From an uncultured Umboniibacter sp. (GTDB taxonomy: Bacteria; Pseudomonadota; Gammaproteobacteria; Pseudomonadales; DSM-25080), in NCBI RefSeq assembly GCF_947497555.1, contig NZ_CANMGY010000001.1:1-64000 (forward strand): a stretch of DNA of 64,000 nt, read 5' to 3'. A program made the translations under genes and the position numbers. Positions 33,758-43,547 of this stretch are shown in pieces; the first letter of the stretch is position 1, and each line of letters begins with the position of its first letter. The notes beneath the pieces are model-generated. The model ran no database searches, was not told the DNA's origin, and saw nothing but the letters and a program-made list of their open reading frames with translations.

Positions 33758-36343
33758 TTAGAAGGTAGCTTTAACACCCATCCAAAGATACGTTCCGAAT
33801 ACGTCGTGCTCACTGTTAAGTTCGCCGTATCCGCCCGAGTAATCCTCAGTAAATACCGGTTTACGGTCAAACACGTTGTCAACACCACCCATCAGTATCA
33901 CGTCTGACGTAATATCGTAACTGGCATTCAAGTTTACATAGGTCATAGAAGGCATCGCCTTACCGCGTGTTGATGTTCCGCCGTCGTAGTACTGAACGGT
34001 AGAACCCACAGACCAATCTGAAGCAGCCGTCCAGGTTGCGGTCATCAAACCTCTCCATGGAGTGTAGATACCACCAGTGGTTCCCACGGTACCAACGTAA
34101 TCCTGCACCGAGCCATCCATCGCCTCAACCTCATAGCGAGAAAGGTACGAACCCTGAGCGCTAAGGAAGAGATCACCGGAGTTAAAGTAAAGACCTTTGC
34201 TAAGCTCCATATCCCAACCGGAAACGTGTTCATAACCTGTGTTTTGCAGGGTTCCGTTCATGTTTTCGATCTGACCTGTTACAGGGTTACGCTCCACCGA
34301 TAAGGTGTCACAGGATGCACTATCACCTGCTATGTAACACTGATCCAGCATGTAGTCTAAATCTGGTGTACCAATTGCGTTCTCAATCTTAATGTCGTAG
34401 TAATCAACAGTGAAAGAGAGATCTTCAACCATGTCCGGCGTCCAGACCATTCCAGCCGTCAATGTTTTGGCTTCTTCTGGATTCAGGGCCGCGTTACCGC
34501 CGATGTTAGTTGGGATCTGACCAGAAGTATGTTCAAAGTTCTCGCCAATCCCTTCATCCAAACATTGTTGGTAGTTGGTAGATTGATCATTATCACAGGG
34601 ATCCGTCTGGAACTCATACGACTGACTAGCGCCACGATACAATTCGTACACGTTTGGAGCACGGTAGCTCGTTGAGTAGCTACTACGGAAACGTAGGGTT
34701 TCAATTGGTGCATAAATACCACCTACGCGGTAAGTTCCCTTTCCACCGAAGCTGCTGAAATCTGAATAGCGAACCGCGGCATCTACCGCCAATTCATCCA
34801 CACCCTTAACGCCAGAGAGAATAGGAAGATTCACCTCTGCAAAGACTTCCGATACGTTATATGAGCCAGCGGTTGGGCTTTGTAGGTTACCAGCGGAATC
34901 ACCATTCTGCGCTTCGGCAGATGGGTTGAATTCTGCGGACTCTTCGCGATATTCCGCACCTACGGCAAAGCCGATGTCACCACCAGGAAGCGAACCGAGT
35001 TCACCTGCTAACGACGCACCGAAGTTAGTGATCTCGTAAGTGTTGTCAGAAACGTCAGTGAAATTAACCTGTTGAGCTAACTCTGGGTCCCAAGGGCCTA
35101 GAACGTCAGCGCCATTTGCAACGGCCTCATCAAGCTTACGCTTATTCAGCGAGTTGTGGATGAACTCATTCGTTGAGTTACGACCATAGCTACCGTAGAC
35201 ATCCCACGTGTAGCCGTTATCCAGATCGCCAGTTAAGCCAGCTAGTGCACGGTAAGTGGTTGATTCCTGAGACGAGATACGTGGACCACCCGCGGATGCA
35301 CGGCTGTATACACCGCCGTAGTTATCAGTCCAATCGCCCGTGTTACCCGCAGCGATATAGGCTTCCTGCAGCTGTGCAATTTGTGAAGCAGAGAAGCTGT
35401 CTAGCGGAACATCCAACCATATTGGATTAGCCGCCAATTGCTGAGTAGAGTCACGACGAGTAGTGGTAAGTTCGCCATATGCTTCCATTGAGTCTGAAAC
35501 GAAGTAATTACCATTAAGCGTGGCACTCACACGCTCAGAGTTGCCGGACAACCACATTTCCTGAAGGTCATATTGTTGATCCATTTGAAGGTCGCCGTTC
35601 TGATCAAAGAAGCCCGCGCCTAATCCACCAACCCAAATATTGCCGTTCGGGTGATAAATACTATTATAACCAGCGAAATCACGATCAGAGTAACCAACTT
35701 CGCCACGCTTGTGGTAGGAAATGTTGCCTACAAGCTCGTAACGCTCTTCACTCAAGCCAGATGTCAAAGAAAGTTCCTGGCTATCACCACCGCCTTCAAC
35801 TGTGTCACCGAGCTTGGCACTGAGTTCAGTACCTTCGAATGAATCTTTCATTACGATATTAATAACGCCAGCAATGGCATCTGAGCCATAGACGGCAGAA
35901 GCCCCATCGGTAAGCACTTCAACTCGATCAATCATCGCGACAGGAATGTTGCCAAGATCTACCGCAGACGCGACACCCGAGGTTGAAGAGACGAAACGGC
36001 GGCCATTAACCAATACCAGTGTTCGAGTTGCACCCAAGTTACGTAGGTCAACCCAGGCTAAACCAGCCCCGCCGTTGTTATCATTCTTACCAATACCATT
36101 CGTTCCTACTGACGGCATACGTTTTAACAGCTCGTCAATATTAGCGACACCAGAACGCTCGATTGCCTCGGTAGAAATGACGGTGATTGGTCCTGTCGTT
36201 GACAGAGGGTCACGGGCGATTCGGGTGCCGGTAACCACAACTTCTTCGGTCATACTATCTTCTTGAGCTAGTGCCGCAGGTACTGCGGTAAGACCCGATA
36301 GCGATGCGCCGATCGCTATAGCTAGTGCGCTTTTGTTATTCAT
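33758..36343 (-). CDS. TonB-dependent receptor 2
   Basis: 861 residues from ATG 36343 (MNNKSALAIAIG), followed by a signal peptide ending AALAQ. TonB box EEVVVTGTRI, plug with STEAIERSGVANIDELLKR, VLVNGRRFV and DGASAVYGSDAIAGVINI, then a barrel closing with WMGVKATF. The plug signature is that of the common marine receptor group annotated only as TonB-dependent receptor. Its position upstream of GH5-GH3, on the same strand but with its own terminator, suggests a second importer in the glycan locus. It lacks the shared TTGAACGTTCAA palindrome except for a weak variant near 36583, so its control may differ. Confidence 0.93.
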   Translation of the reverse strand: MNNKSALAIAIGASLSGLTAVPAALAQEDSMTEEVVVTGTRIARDPLSTTGPITVISTEAIERSGVANIDELLKRMPSVGTNGIGKNDNNGGAGLAWVDLRNLGATRTLVLVNGRRFVSSTSGVASAVDLGNIPVAMIDRVEVLTDGASAVYGSDAIAGVINIVMKDSFEGTELSAKLGDTVEGGGDSQELSLTSGLSEERYELVGNISYHKRGEVGYSDRDFAGYNSIYHPNGNIWVGGLGAGFFDQNGDLQMDQQYDLQEMWLSGNSERVSATLNGNYFVSDSMEAYGELTTTRRDSTQQLAANPIWLDVPLDSFSASQIAQLQEAYIAAGNTGDWTDNYGGVYSRASAGGPRISSQESTTYRALAGLTGDLDNGYTWDVYGSYGRNSTNEFIHNSLNKRKLDEAVANGADVLGPWDPELAQQVNFTDVSDNTYEITNFGASLAGELGSLPGGDIGFAVGAEYREESAEFNPSAEAQNGDSAGNLQSPTAGSYNVSEVFAEVNLPILSGVKGVDELAVDAAVRYSDFSSFGGKGTYRVGGIYAPIETLRFRSSYSTSYRAPNVYELYRGASQSYEFQTDPCDNDQSTNYQQCLDEGIGENFEHTSGQIPTNIGGNAALNPEEAKTLTAGMVWTPDMVEDLSFTVDYYDIKIENAIGTPDLDYMLDQCYIAGDSASCDTLSVERNPVTGQIENMNGTLQNTGYEHVSGWDMELSKGLYFNSGDLFLSAQGSYLSRYEVEAMDGSVQDYVGTVGTTGGIYTPWRGLMTATWTAASDWSVGSTVQYYDGGTSTRGKAMPSMTYVNLNASYDITSDVILMGGVDNVFDRKPVFTEDYSGGYGELNSEHDVFGTYLWMGVKATF

Positions 36344-36974
36344 AATACTCTCTAAACCTCTATTATTTATGCCGAGAAATATAGCAATCACGGCCTCCTA
36401 TTTTCAGGAGCTCTTTCCGAGTTCTACGGAAACTACTTGGAGATTCAGGTAGGGGTCAACAGCAAAAAAATGCGCGCAGGGCTCAGTGAGTAAATACACC
36501 TATCAAGGAAGTGAATACCAGCACAGCAGCCTATGAGTGAGAGATGGCTAAAGTTGCAGCGAAGACTGGAGGTTTTAGTTGCTTGAACATTAAAATTGCG
36601 ACCTAACGAAATGCTTAAAAAAAAATGGTTATAGCAAAATATACGTATGGGTAGTGAGAGTACTGCTCATTAATGGTCTGACCAGTACTAAATTGCGCAT
36701 AAAAAAGGCAGGTTCATCAAAAAAAGGGAATAATTAACAGAAAATTAGATTACATTACGACATTAACAAACCTCAATTCTGTAAATTCGAAAAATAAAAA
36801 ATATTATTCGGCCTGCTGAATTCTCAAGTAACCGGATATTTAGCAAAAATTAGCGGGATATGAGCATAATCGCACCGCATTCCCTAATTTTTGCTAAGTC
36901 AAAATTACGCAATATCGCCATGACATGACGTGTTTAATCCATGGCATTTACTGCGCCCGTCACCTCACTAACGG
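36344..36974. other. AT-rich intergenic region upstream of TBDR-2
   Basis: 631 bases with no credible gene. It includes the TBDR-2 promoter, a weak operator variant TTGAACATTAA (36583-36593) and, near the far end, a 14-bp perfect inverted repeat (36840-36897). A-rich runs dominate 36600-36850. Confidence 0.6.
36840..36897. repeat. 14-bp perfect inverted repeat with 30-base spacer
   Basis: TTAGCAAAAATTAG (36840-36853) and CTAATTTTTGCTAA (36884-36897) are exact complements; the inner GGGA/TCCC nearly extends the pairing. It lies 78 bases after the serine hydrolase stop. Without a T-run it is not a typical terminator; a protein site or relic element is possible. Confidence 0.7.
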
Positions 36975-38207
36975 TTATTCGAATAAAGCCGGTGCTTCAG
37001 GCGCACTCTCAACCATTTCTTTATCAATTTCTTTATCAATTTCTTGCTGAATTAATTGATAGAATTGAAGACGCTCCTCCATACGCTGGCGGTCACTCGC
37101 GACAGCCCAATTACCATTTGAGGCAATAACCAACTGCCTGGCAGGATCAATGAAGATGCCCTGCCCAAAGATCCCCCGCGCCATGAACGCACCGTTATCC
37201 AACGTCCACCACTGGTAACCATAGCCGTAGTTTGGCGAGATATTCCCTACATGATTGGTAGTTGCATCGGCCAACCAACCTTCGGGCAATATGGACTCGC
37301 CATTCACTTTGCCTTCACTAAGCATAAACAAACCAACGCGCGCAAAGTCACGGACGGTAGCTTGAATACAACAGCCACTAATTTCCTGGCCCGAAGAACT
37401 CAGCAACCACGAAGCATCAGCTTCCATCCCGTAGGGCTGCCAAATCTTCTCTGACAAATAGTCCGCCAAGGTTTTGCCGGTAGCACGGTTTACTAACAGG
37501 CCTATTAGGTTGGTCTCGCCCGTTTTATACACCCACTTTTCACCAGCGGGCGCTTCGCGCTCTAGACTCCGCATGTAGCTAATTGTGGTATCAACCCCAG
37601 GCTCAGGAACATGATTATTGAATTTGGCGACATCCGAGTTAGGATCACCATAATCCTCATTCCAACGAACGCCTGAGGTCATAGTGAGTAATTCTTCAAC
37701 CGTCACGTCGTTGTAAACGGAACCTTCAAGACCGGGCAGATAGGTAGTGATCTTGTCATCCACGCTATTAATGTAACCGTCTTTTATTGCCGCACCCACC
37801 AAGGTAGAGGTGAGCGACTTCGCTACCGAAAAACTCGTCCATCGACCATCGGCCGTAAAGTTTCGACGGTAGTCTTCAAAACGAATTTCGCCGTTGTGAA
37901 CAATCACCATGCCAGCCGCTCGTTGGGTACTCATATAAGCATCCACATCTAATGGCATCTCTAGTGGTTGGCCCGCTGGTAATTGCAGTGGCTGTTCACT
38001 TGCTGACATCACTCGAGATTTGGCCAGCAGAGGCATCTTATCCAACGCCCTGAAGGCAAAATCACGCTGTTCGTCACTCCAAAATAGAAGGTCTTTATCG
38101 GTCGGGAATGTCAGGATTAGGCTGCGAACATCACGGTCAATAGTTTGCCAATACCAGGTACCGGAACCCGCCAGGATGACTAGCGCAGCAAGTAGCCACT
38201 TCTTCAT
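36975..38207 (-). CDS. Beta-lactamase family serine hydrolase
   Basis: 410 residues from ATG 38207 (MKKWLLAALV), which opens an N-terminal membrane/signal segment; the frame is open further upstream but reads unlike protein. The class C beta-lactamase/6-aminohexanoate hydrolase fold is shown by FSVAKSLTS (Ser-x-x-Lys), WVYKTGETNLIGLL (Tyr motif) and GYGYQWW, then GIFGQGIFIDP in the third motif position. Probably a periplasmic, membrane-tethered esterase, amidase or peptidase; true beta-lactam hydrolysis is unlikely. It diverges from the SDR gene across about 225 bases. The C-terminus carries a short EIDKEIDKEM repeat. Confidence 0.88.
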   Translation of the reverse strand: MKKWLLAALVILAGSGTWYWQTIDRDVRSLILTFPTDKDLLFWSDEQRDFAFRALDKMPLLAKSRVMSASEQPLQLPAGQPLEMPLDVDAYMSTQRAAGMVIVHNGEIRFEDYRRNFTADGRWTSFSVAKSLTSTLVGAAIKDGYINSVDDKITTYLPGLEGSVYNDVTVEELLTMTSGVRWNEDYGDPNSDVAKFNNHVPEPGVDTTISYMRSLEREAPAGEKWVYKTGETNLIGLLVNRATGKTLADYLSEKIWQPYGMEADASWLLSSSGQEISGCCIQATVRDFARVGLFMLSEGKVNGESILPEGWLADATTNHVGNISPNYGYGYQWWTLDNGAFMARGIFGQGIFIDPARQLVIASNGNWAVASDRQRMEERLQFYQLIQQEIDKEIDKEMVESAPEAPALFE

Positions 38208-38432
38208 TATTTTGCTCTCATTATTATTTTGATGTTCTACGTTACACCGCGAATTACGGTGAGGCAATGTGGACAGTCGCAGGTCTCCTTGCGCCTTAGG
38301 CTTATTCAACCCGTTATGAATAACACGAATCTCTAGCTCTAAACCAGAGGGCTGCCAGCTGTCACCTGGGTTACTAGCTATTTCAACTTCCTTGCCGCAC
38401 ACTTTAAGCATTACTAGATAACGGAGTTTGCG

Positions 38433-39203
38433 ATGAATAATTTCTTTAGTGTGGAAGGCAAAGTTGCTGTCGTAACGGGCGGTTCACGTGGTATTGGTGA
38501 GATGATCGCCACTGGCTTACTGCAGTCTGGCGCCAAGGTTTATATTACCGCTCGCCGAGCCGAAGTGCTCAATGCCACCGCCACACGTCTCAGCGAGTTT
38601 GGTGAGTGTATTGCCATTGCATCAGACCTCTCTACCACGGAGGGTATTAGCCAATTTGTGGAAGCGGTCACTCAACGCGAGAGCTCGATTGACATCCTTG
38701 TGAACAATGCCGGTGCGGCCTGGGGGGATACCATTGATAACTTCGCCGAAGAAGGCTTTGATAAAGTCATGGATCTCAATGTGAAATCGATTTTCTTCCT
38801 GGTACAGAAGTTCCACCAGCAACTGAAGCAAGGCGCGTCGCAAACGGACCCAGCGCGCGTTATTAATATTGGTTCCATTAATGGTTTAACTAACCCGAAG
38901 ATGAACAACTACAGCTATTCAGCAAGTAAAGCCGCGGTGCACCAGTTAACTCGCCACCTTGCTGCCGATATGGCTGAAGAGTTCATCACCGTAAACGCCA
39001 TCGCCCCGGGATACTTCCCCAGTAAGATGACCGCTCATATTATTGAGGCGGATGATGCGCTCAAGGAGTCCGTCCCCCTAAAGCGCTTAGGCAGCTACGA
39101 AGATGCCGCCGGTACAGTGATTTATTTATCGTCACGTGCCGGTGCTTACGTAACGGGCCACACTCTTACGGTGGACGGTGGCATGGTGGCGGCGGCGGGT
39201 TAA
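38433..39203 (+). CDS. Short-chain dehydrogenase/reductase
   Basis: 256 residues, a classical SDR. The cofactor motif TGGSRGIG lies at 15-22, NNAG at 91-94 and the catalytic triad S148, Y162, K166 (YSASK). RR at 41-42 after the second strand favours NADP(H). The C-terminal signature (GAYVTGHTLTVDGGM) is that of FabG-like oxidoreductases. Substrate unknown; no fatty-acid or catabolic genes are adjacent. Its stop overlaps the stop of the opposing histidine kinase by 4 bases. Confidence 0.9.
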   Translation: MNNFFSVEGKVAVVTGGSRGIGEMIATGLLQSGAKVYITARRAEVLNATATRLSEFGECIAIASDLSTTEGISQFVEAVTQRESSIDILVNNAGAAWGDTIDNFAEEGFDKVMDLNVKSIFFLVQKFHQQLKQGASQTDPARVINIGSINGLTNPKMNNYSYSASKAAVHQLTRHLAADMAEEFITVNAIAPGYFPSKMTAHIIEADDALKESVPLKRLGSYEDAAGTVIYLSSRAGAYVTGHTLTVDGGMVAAAG

Positions 39204-40486
39204 TCGCCAAACTTAATATCAATTTGAAAGTCGTCCAAGGCCTGTACCGACAACTGCCAACCAAAACGATCACAAATACGTTGAACTAGGTGCAGGCCCT
39301 GACCCATACCGCGGCTTGCCTGGCTTTTTTCGCCCGGCTGCATTAGCGCATCGCTCACAACAGCTTTGTCAGCCGATGAAATAGGGTTAATCACACTTAG
39401 CGTAGAACCCGTTAGTTGTATCGATAGAACTGACTCACTAGTATGATTCACCGCATTATCTAACAGGTTGTTCAGTAGCAATTGCAGCAAATTTGCGTTC
39501 GTCACAACATAGAATCCCGCACTGACGGCTACGCTAACCTCATAATCATCCGCTCTAGCCAGAACAGGATGAGTAATTAAGCTCTGTTCTATCTGCGCTA
39601 ACAAGCTGAGTTTCTCCGTGGCCAATGATTCATTACGGGATAATGTCAAGAGTACTTCTATGGTCTGTTCGATTTGCTGTGAGCTCTGCTTTAGTTGGCT
39701 TAGGGTTGGCGAACTCAGCTTACTGCCCGCGCTAAGCGTTGACAGTTTCATCTTCAGAACGGTCGTTGGCGTTCGCAGCTCGTGGCTAATGTCTCGAGTG
39801 AAATCCGTCTCTCGTTTTAACGCCTTCTGAAAGCGATTTACATTGGTCTCAATAACAGCTCCCAAAGCACTCATTTCACGAGACTTGAGAGGCCTGGTAA
39901 ACTTCAGCGGCATCTTACCATCATGGGAAGCGACTTTATCGGCGAGATATTCGATGGGTTTCACCACCCAATTCGACAGGTATATTGACAGCGCGATGGC
40001 GACTAAACAAACCAATAGGATCATGGCCGCGAGCCACCTAAGTAATGCCGGCAAATAGTCCCGAGAAACTTCGTAGGCACTCACATTCGCCACTAGCAAC
40101 CAACTTTGCTGCCCTAACTGCACACTACGAGTATGAATAGTGCCTCGATTCGGCAACGGAAACTCAACCCGTTCCGGTGACTGCTGATGGAGTAACTGCA
40201 CGGATTCGGGTAATTCCGACCAACCCGAATACAATGTCATAAACGGATAACGGGCTGAAGCTAATTCTCCAGTAGCTTGAAAGTGCTGTTCAAGATAGCG
40301 TGTTTCGTCCAACACCATACGATTAAAGATGTTATCTTCCACTAGCCATGAGTAGGCCAGCATCAAAAGTACCAATAGTAAGCTCAAAATCATCGTGAAG
40401 ATCACTAACAGACCGCGTATCCGACTTTTGATGCTCCCGCTCTTATTCATACTCGCTCCCCTAGCCAAATCACCACGCTTAGGCAT
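39200..40486 (-). CDS. Sensor histidine kinase
   Basis: 428 residues. The start at 40486 is supported by GGGGAG, which overlaps the response-regulator stop, 5 bases before the ATG. TM1 near 26-48, a periplasmic sensor of about 100 residues, TM2 near 148-170, then HAMP. HisKA has the phospho-acceptor His in DISHELRTPTTV. The ATPase domain has the N box LLNNLLDNAVNH and a G box GMGQGLHLV. Partner of the OmpR-type regulator directly upstream; the trio with the S41 lipoprotein suggests envelope sensing. Signal unknown. Confidence 0.93.
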   Translation of the reverse strand: MPKRGDLARGASMNKSGSIKSRIRGLLVIFTMILSLLLVLLMLAYSWLVEDNIFNRMVLDETRYLEQHFQATGELASARYPFMTLYSGWSELPESVQLLHQQSPERVEFPLPNRGTIHTRSVQLGQQSWLLVANVSAYEVSRDYLPALLRWLAAMILLVCLVAIALSIYLSNWVVKPIEYLADKVASHDGKMPLKFTRPLKSREMSALGAVIETNVNRFQKALKRETDFTRDISHELRTPTTVLKMKLSTLSAGSKLSSPTLSQLKQSSQQIEQTIEVLLTLSRNESLATEKLSLLAQIEQSLITHPVLARADDYEVSVAVSAGFYVVTNANLLQLLLNNLLDNAVNHTSESVLSIQLTGSTLSVINPISSADKAVVSDALMQPGEKSQASRGMGQGLHLVQRICDRFGWQLSVQALDDFQIDIKFGD

Positions 40487-40488
40487 AC

Positions 40489-41172
40489 CTACTCCCCCGC
40501 ATCCAAACGAAAACCGACTCCGTGAATCGTTTTTAACATTGGTTGATTAAATGGCTTATCTAGGTTTTGACGCAGGGTATAGATATGTGATCTCAGCACA
40601 TCACTATCGGGCTGCTGGTCACCCCAAATTTTGCTAATCATTTGCTGTCGACTAACGGCGTTTGGATAGGCTTCCACCAACAACATCAGCAAACTAAAGT
40701 CCCTAGCACTGAGAGTTACCTCCTGTCCGGCACGATATATTTGCTGTGTCTTGGTGTTGACTCTGAGTTCCCCAATAGTAACCTCACTGCTACGATGCAG
40801 CTGTCGGCGTTTGCTCAAGGCCTTACATCGCAACAGTAACTCCACTAACTCGAAGGGCTTAGTTAGGTAGTCATCCGCGCCCGCATGAAAGCCTTCCGAC
40901 TTATCCTGTAGGCTATCCCTTGCGGTTAACATCAACACCGGAGGGGCGGGATCGCAATTTCCCTTAATCTTCTTGCACACTTCAATTCCGCTGATATCTG
41001 GAAGCATCAGGTCCAAAACAACTACATCATAGGTATCTGTCATCGCCATTGCTAAACCCGCTTTACCGGTGGCGGCGTAATCCACAACAAATCCCTGCTC
41101 AGCCAAGAAATCATATACCTGAACAGCGATAGCTTGCGTATCCTCAACCAGTAACAGCGACGTCTTTTCCAC
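40489..41172 (-). CDS. OmpR-family response regulator
   Basis: 227 residues. The receiver domain has the acidic pair in LVEDTQ, phospho-acceptor D54 in VVLDLMLPD, the Thr in MLTARDS and Lys in YLTKPFE. The winged-helix C-terminus follows (TLSARDFSLLMLLVEAYP, SDVLRSHIYTLRQNLDKP, IHGVGFRL). It lies 5 bases after the S41 peptidase gene and just before the kinase, so the three genes form one operon. Target promoters unknown. Confidence 0.95.
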   Translation of the reverse strand: MEKTSLLLVEDTQAIAVQVYDFLAEQGFVVDYAATGKAGLAMAMTDTYDVVVLDLMLPDISGIEVCKKIKGNCDPAPPVLMLTARDSLQDKSEGFHAGADDYLTKPFELVELLLRCKALSKRRQLHRSSEVTIGELRVNTKTQQIYRAGQEVTLSARDFSLLMLLVEAYPNAVSRQQMISKIWGDQQPDSDVLRSHIYTLRQNLDKPFNQPMLKTIHGVGFRLDAGE

Positions 41173-41177
41173 GAGCT

Positions 41178-42617
41178 TTAGTCCTCTCTACTATCCATAC
41201 TTACATTCAAACTAGCATCCCTAGCACCCTTTTCTTCGATGATCGCCAACGCAGCAGCAACTTCAGTATCTTCGCCCGATTGTAGGCTCTGCGCATCGTG
41301 ACGGGTAATCACCTCGGGGATCACACCCTGAACCGTACTATCACCGCTAGGACGAAGTAGAATGCGCGTTGGCACATAGGCCCGCAACTCCGATGCCGGA
41401 AGATTGAACAGGTTACCCTGTGCCGTTTGGTTGGCATAGCCACCTGTCGTTTGACCTATTAACGTCGCAAACTCGTTATCCTGTAGAGTGGTAGCCAATA
41501 CAATAGCTGATGAGTAGCTCACTTGGCTAATGAGCAGATAGGTATCGCCACCAAAGTGATTTTCACTCTGAGTCGGCTCCACCCAGTCTTCCCATGGCTC
41601 GTCCAGTATCTCACCCACCTTTCCTCGATAGCTTAACAGGCCGCTGTTATCTTCATTAAGCTTCTCCTTTACCCTCGCCACCAACCGAAAGGGTTTATCC
41701 GCAAGATAGCTAGTTAGATACGCCACCGTATCGGTGTTGCCACCTGGATTATCGCGAATATCGATGATTAATGAATCGATGCTTCGCGCTGCGATGTCGC
41801 TGAAGGTCTCGTCAACGAATTCTTCGAACCAGCTTGGATCGACATCAAAGTCCGCCAAATAGAGGTAGCCCACATTGCCGTCTAACACTTCAAAGTAGTA
41901 GTCAGTATCCGCGTTCTGATCCTGAGTTACTAAAGCCCAATCATCGTCTCTCGCTAAGGTAATTTGCTGTGACTCGTTCTGGTGCTCGAGGCTTAACTCA
42001 AACTCATTGGTGTAACCAAAAACAGACCACAAGATAATTGGGAACCTACGGGCTACCACCTGTTCGCGTAGCGCTAGGGATTCACCTCCTACATAGCGTT
42101 GGGCAAGGTCAACCAATTCAGTGGTGTCAATATCGTTTAGTTGAGTTATCTTACTCCCGGCCGAAATCACATCACCATTAAAGGCATAGCTATTCTTAAT
42201 AAACAGCCCATCATCATTAATTTCAACCGCCAGGGGAAACAATATTTGCCCCTGAGCGTCTAGTAACGCCTGTTCCTGATAGGGCCATATTAAAAAGGTG
42301 TGTCCGTCATTAAAGGCGTGTGAGAGTTGCCCCACCTGTCGATAGAACTCCAGGCGAGTCAGAGGCCTGTTGATAAGTGACTTGATGTTGGCCACCTCGG
42401 CCTCAAGATCCGCCAAACTTGCGTAGTTTGCGAGGTCTGGATGACGGTCGAGCACCCCTTGGTAAAAGGCATCAACATCCTGGTGCAACTGCTCCACAGG
42501 AATCTTGGAAGTCATCAGTGAATCATCGGAGAGCGGTGGAAAGATTTCTAAGTGGCTGTTTCCACAGCCGGTCAACAGTAGTGTGGCGACGAGTAATAAC
42601 GAAATAGTACGTTTCAT
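41178..42617 (-). CDS. S41 family peptidase lipoprotein
   Basis: 479 residues; lipobox LLLTGC (Cys 18). The protein carries a tail-specific-protease-type S41 domain: DSLIIDIRDNPGGNTDT, then the catalytic Ser region SQVSYSSAIVLATTLQDN and GQTTGGYANQT. A PDZ-like linker precedes it. It probably acts in the periplasm on peptides or damaged proteins. First gene of an operon with the two-component system, so it may supply or be controlled by that signal. The promoter region is 42618-42835. Confidence 0.88.
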   Translation of the reverse strand: MKRTISLLLVATLLLTGCGNSHLEIFPPLSDDSLMTSKIPVEQLHQDVDAFYQGVLDRHPDLANYASLADLEAEVANIKSLINRPLTRLEFYRQVGQLSHAFNDGHTFLIWPYQEQALLDAQGQILFPLAVEINDDGLFIKNSYAFNGDVISAGSKITQLNDIDTTELVDLAQRYVGGESLALREQVVARRFPIILWSVFGYTNEFELSLEHQNESQQITLARDDDWALVTQDQNADTDYYFEVLDGNVGYLYLADFDVDPSWFEEFVDETFSDIAARSIDSLIIDIRDNPGGNTDTVAYLTSYLADKPFRLVARVKEKLNEDNSGLLSYRGKVGEILDEPWEDWVEPTQSENHFGGDTYLLISQVSYSSAIVLATTLQDNEFATLIGQTTGGYANQTAQGNLFNLPASELRAYVPTRILLRPSGDSTVQGVIPEVITRHDAQSLQSGEDTEVAAALAIIEEKGARDASLNVSMDSRED

Positions 42618-42835
42618 AGCAATTCCTCTTAAGCTTTTCGGCGAACATGGGCGCTAATGTAGCAGGGCAAATGTGAAGCTTTTGTCGAAGAATTTGAAAA
42701 ACACTATCGAAATAATTCTCACAACTAGACTAAGTTCCCTACAGAAGACAGGGTTACGCTTATTAAAAAGGTGTCTTGATGTGAATTACTCAGGCAGTAT
42801 GTATAGGGTGCATCTTAGCGTGAAGGATCTCAGAA

Positions 42836-43528
42836 ATGTTTGAAGAACTCGATTATCAGGAAACACCGCTAGGCTCCATCAGTCTTCGCCGACGCAGCGA
42901 ACCTAGGTTAAACAATCGCATTGTTTACGAGGTGAAGATGAATGATGAGTTCCTCATGTCCAGCCTGTTCTATGAGGCGGAGTTACAGCTTTCTTATTTA
43001 GGCCTGGCCGCGCTGGAACGCGATGAGCTCAACGTCGTAGTAGGTGGTTTGGGCCTTGGCTACACCGCCGGTGCGGCACTGGAAGATGATCGAATTGCGC
43101 GTCTGCGAGTAATTGACGTCATGGAGCCAGTCATTAGTTGGCATAAGCGTGGCCTCGTTCCCATGGCTAAGGCTCTCACCTACGATGAGCGCTGCGAGTT
43201 GGTGCTGGACGACTTCTTCGCCTGGGCATTAGATGGAGAGCGCGACCAAGACTGCCTCGATGCGGTGCTACTGGACATTGATCACACGCCCGCCCATTGG
43301 CTTACAGCGAGCAATGAAGGCTTCTATAGTATTCAGGGATTGCGGGCGATTACCGATAAACTCAAGCCAGGCGGCGTCTTCGCGCTTTGGTCTGACGATG
43401 ATCCGGACCCAGAATTCATGGCTTTGCTGGAAACCGTTTTCAGTCGGGTAGAGGGCACGCGAATTACCTTCCCCAACCCCTATCAAGAGGTTGATGCCTC
43501 TAACGGTGTTTATGTAGCGATTAAATGA
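42836..43528 (+). CDS. Spermidine synthase-like protein
   Basis: 230 residues with the SAM-type fold of polyamine synthases: VVVGGLGLGYTAGAAL (glycine motif), LRVIDVMEPVISWH and the acidic LDAVLLDIDHTP. It is shorter than SpeE, lacks the usual N-terminal beta domain and departs from the GGG(E/D)G consensus, so the reaction is uncertain. It could be an aminopropyltransferase or a related small-molecule methyltransferase. Single gene; converges with the diguanylate cyclase. Confidence 0.7.
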   Translation: MFEELDYQETPLGSISLRRRSEPRLNNRIVYEVKMNDEFLMSSLFYEAELQLSYLGLAALERDELNVVVGGLGLGYTAGAALEDDRIARLRVIDVMEPVISWHKRGLVPMAKALTYDERCELVLDDFFAWALDGERDQDCLDAVLLDIDHTPAHWLTASNEGFYSIQGLRAITDKLKPGGVFALWSDDDPDPEFMALLETVFSRVEGTRITFPNPYQEVDASNGVYVAIK

Positions 43529-43547
43529 AGCTTGGCAACGAACGAAT

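Noticed and set aside
36975-38411. Upstream extension of the serine hydrolase to 478 residues
   Set aside because: The added residues are unlike protein and place the membrane segment mid-chain; ATG 38207 gives a normal N-terminal signal segment.
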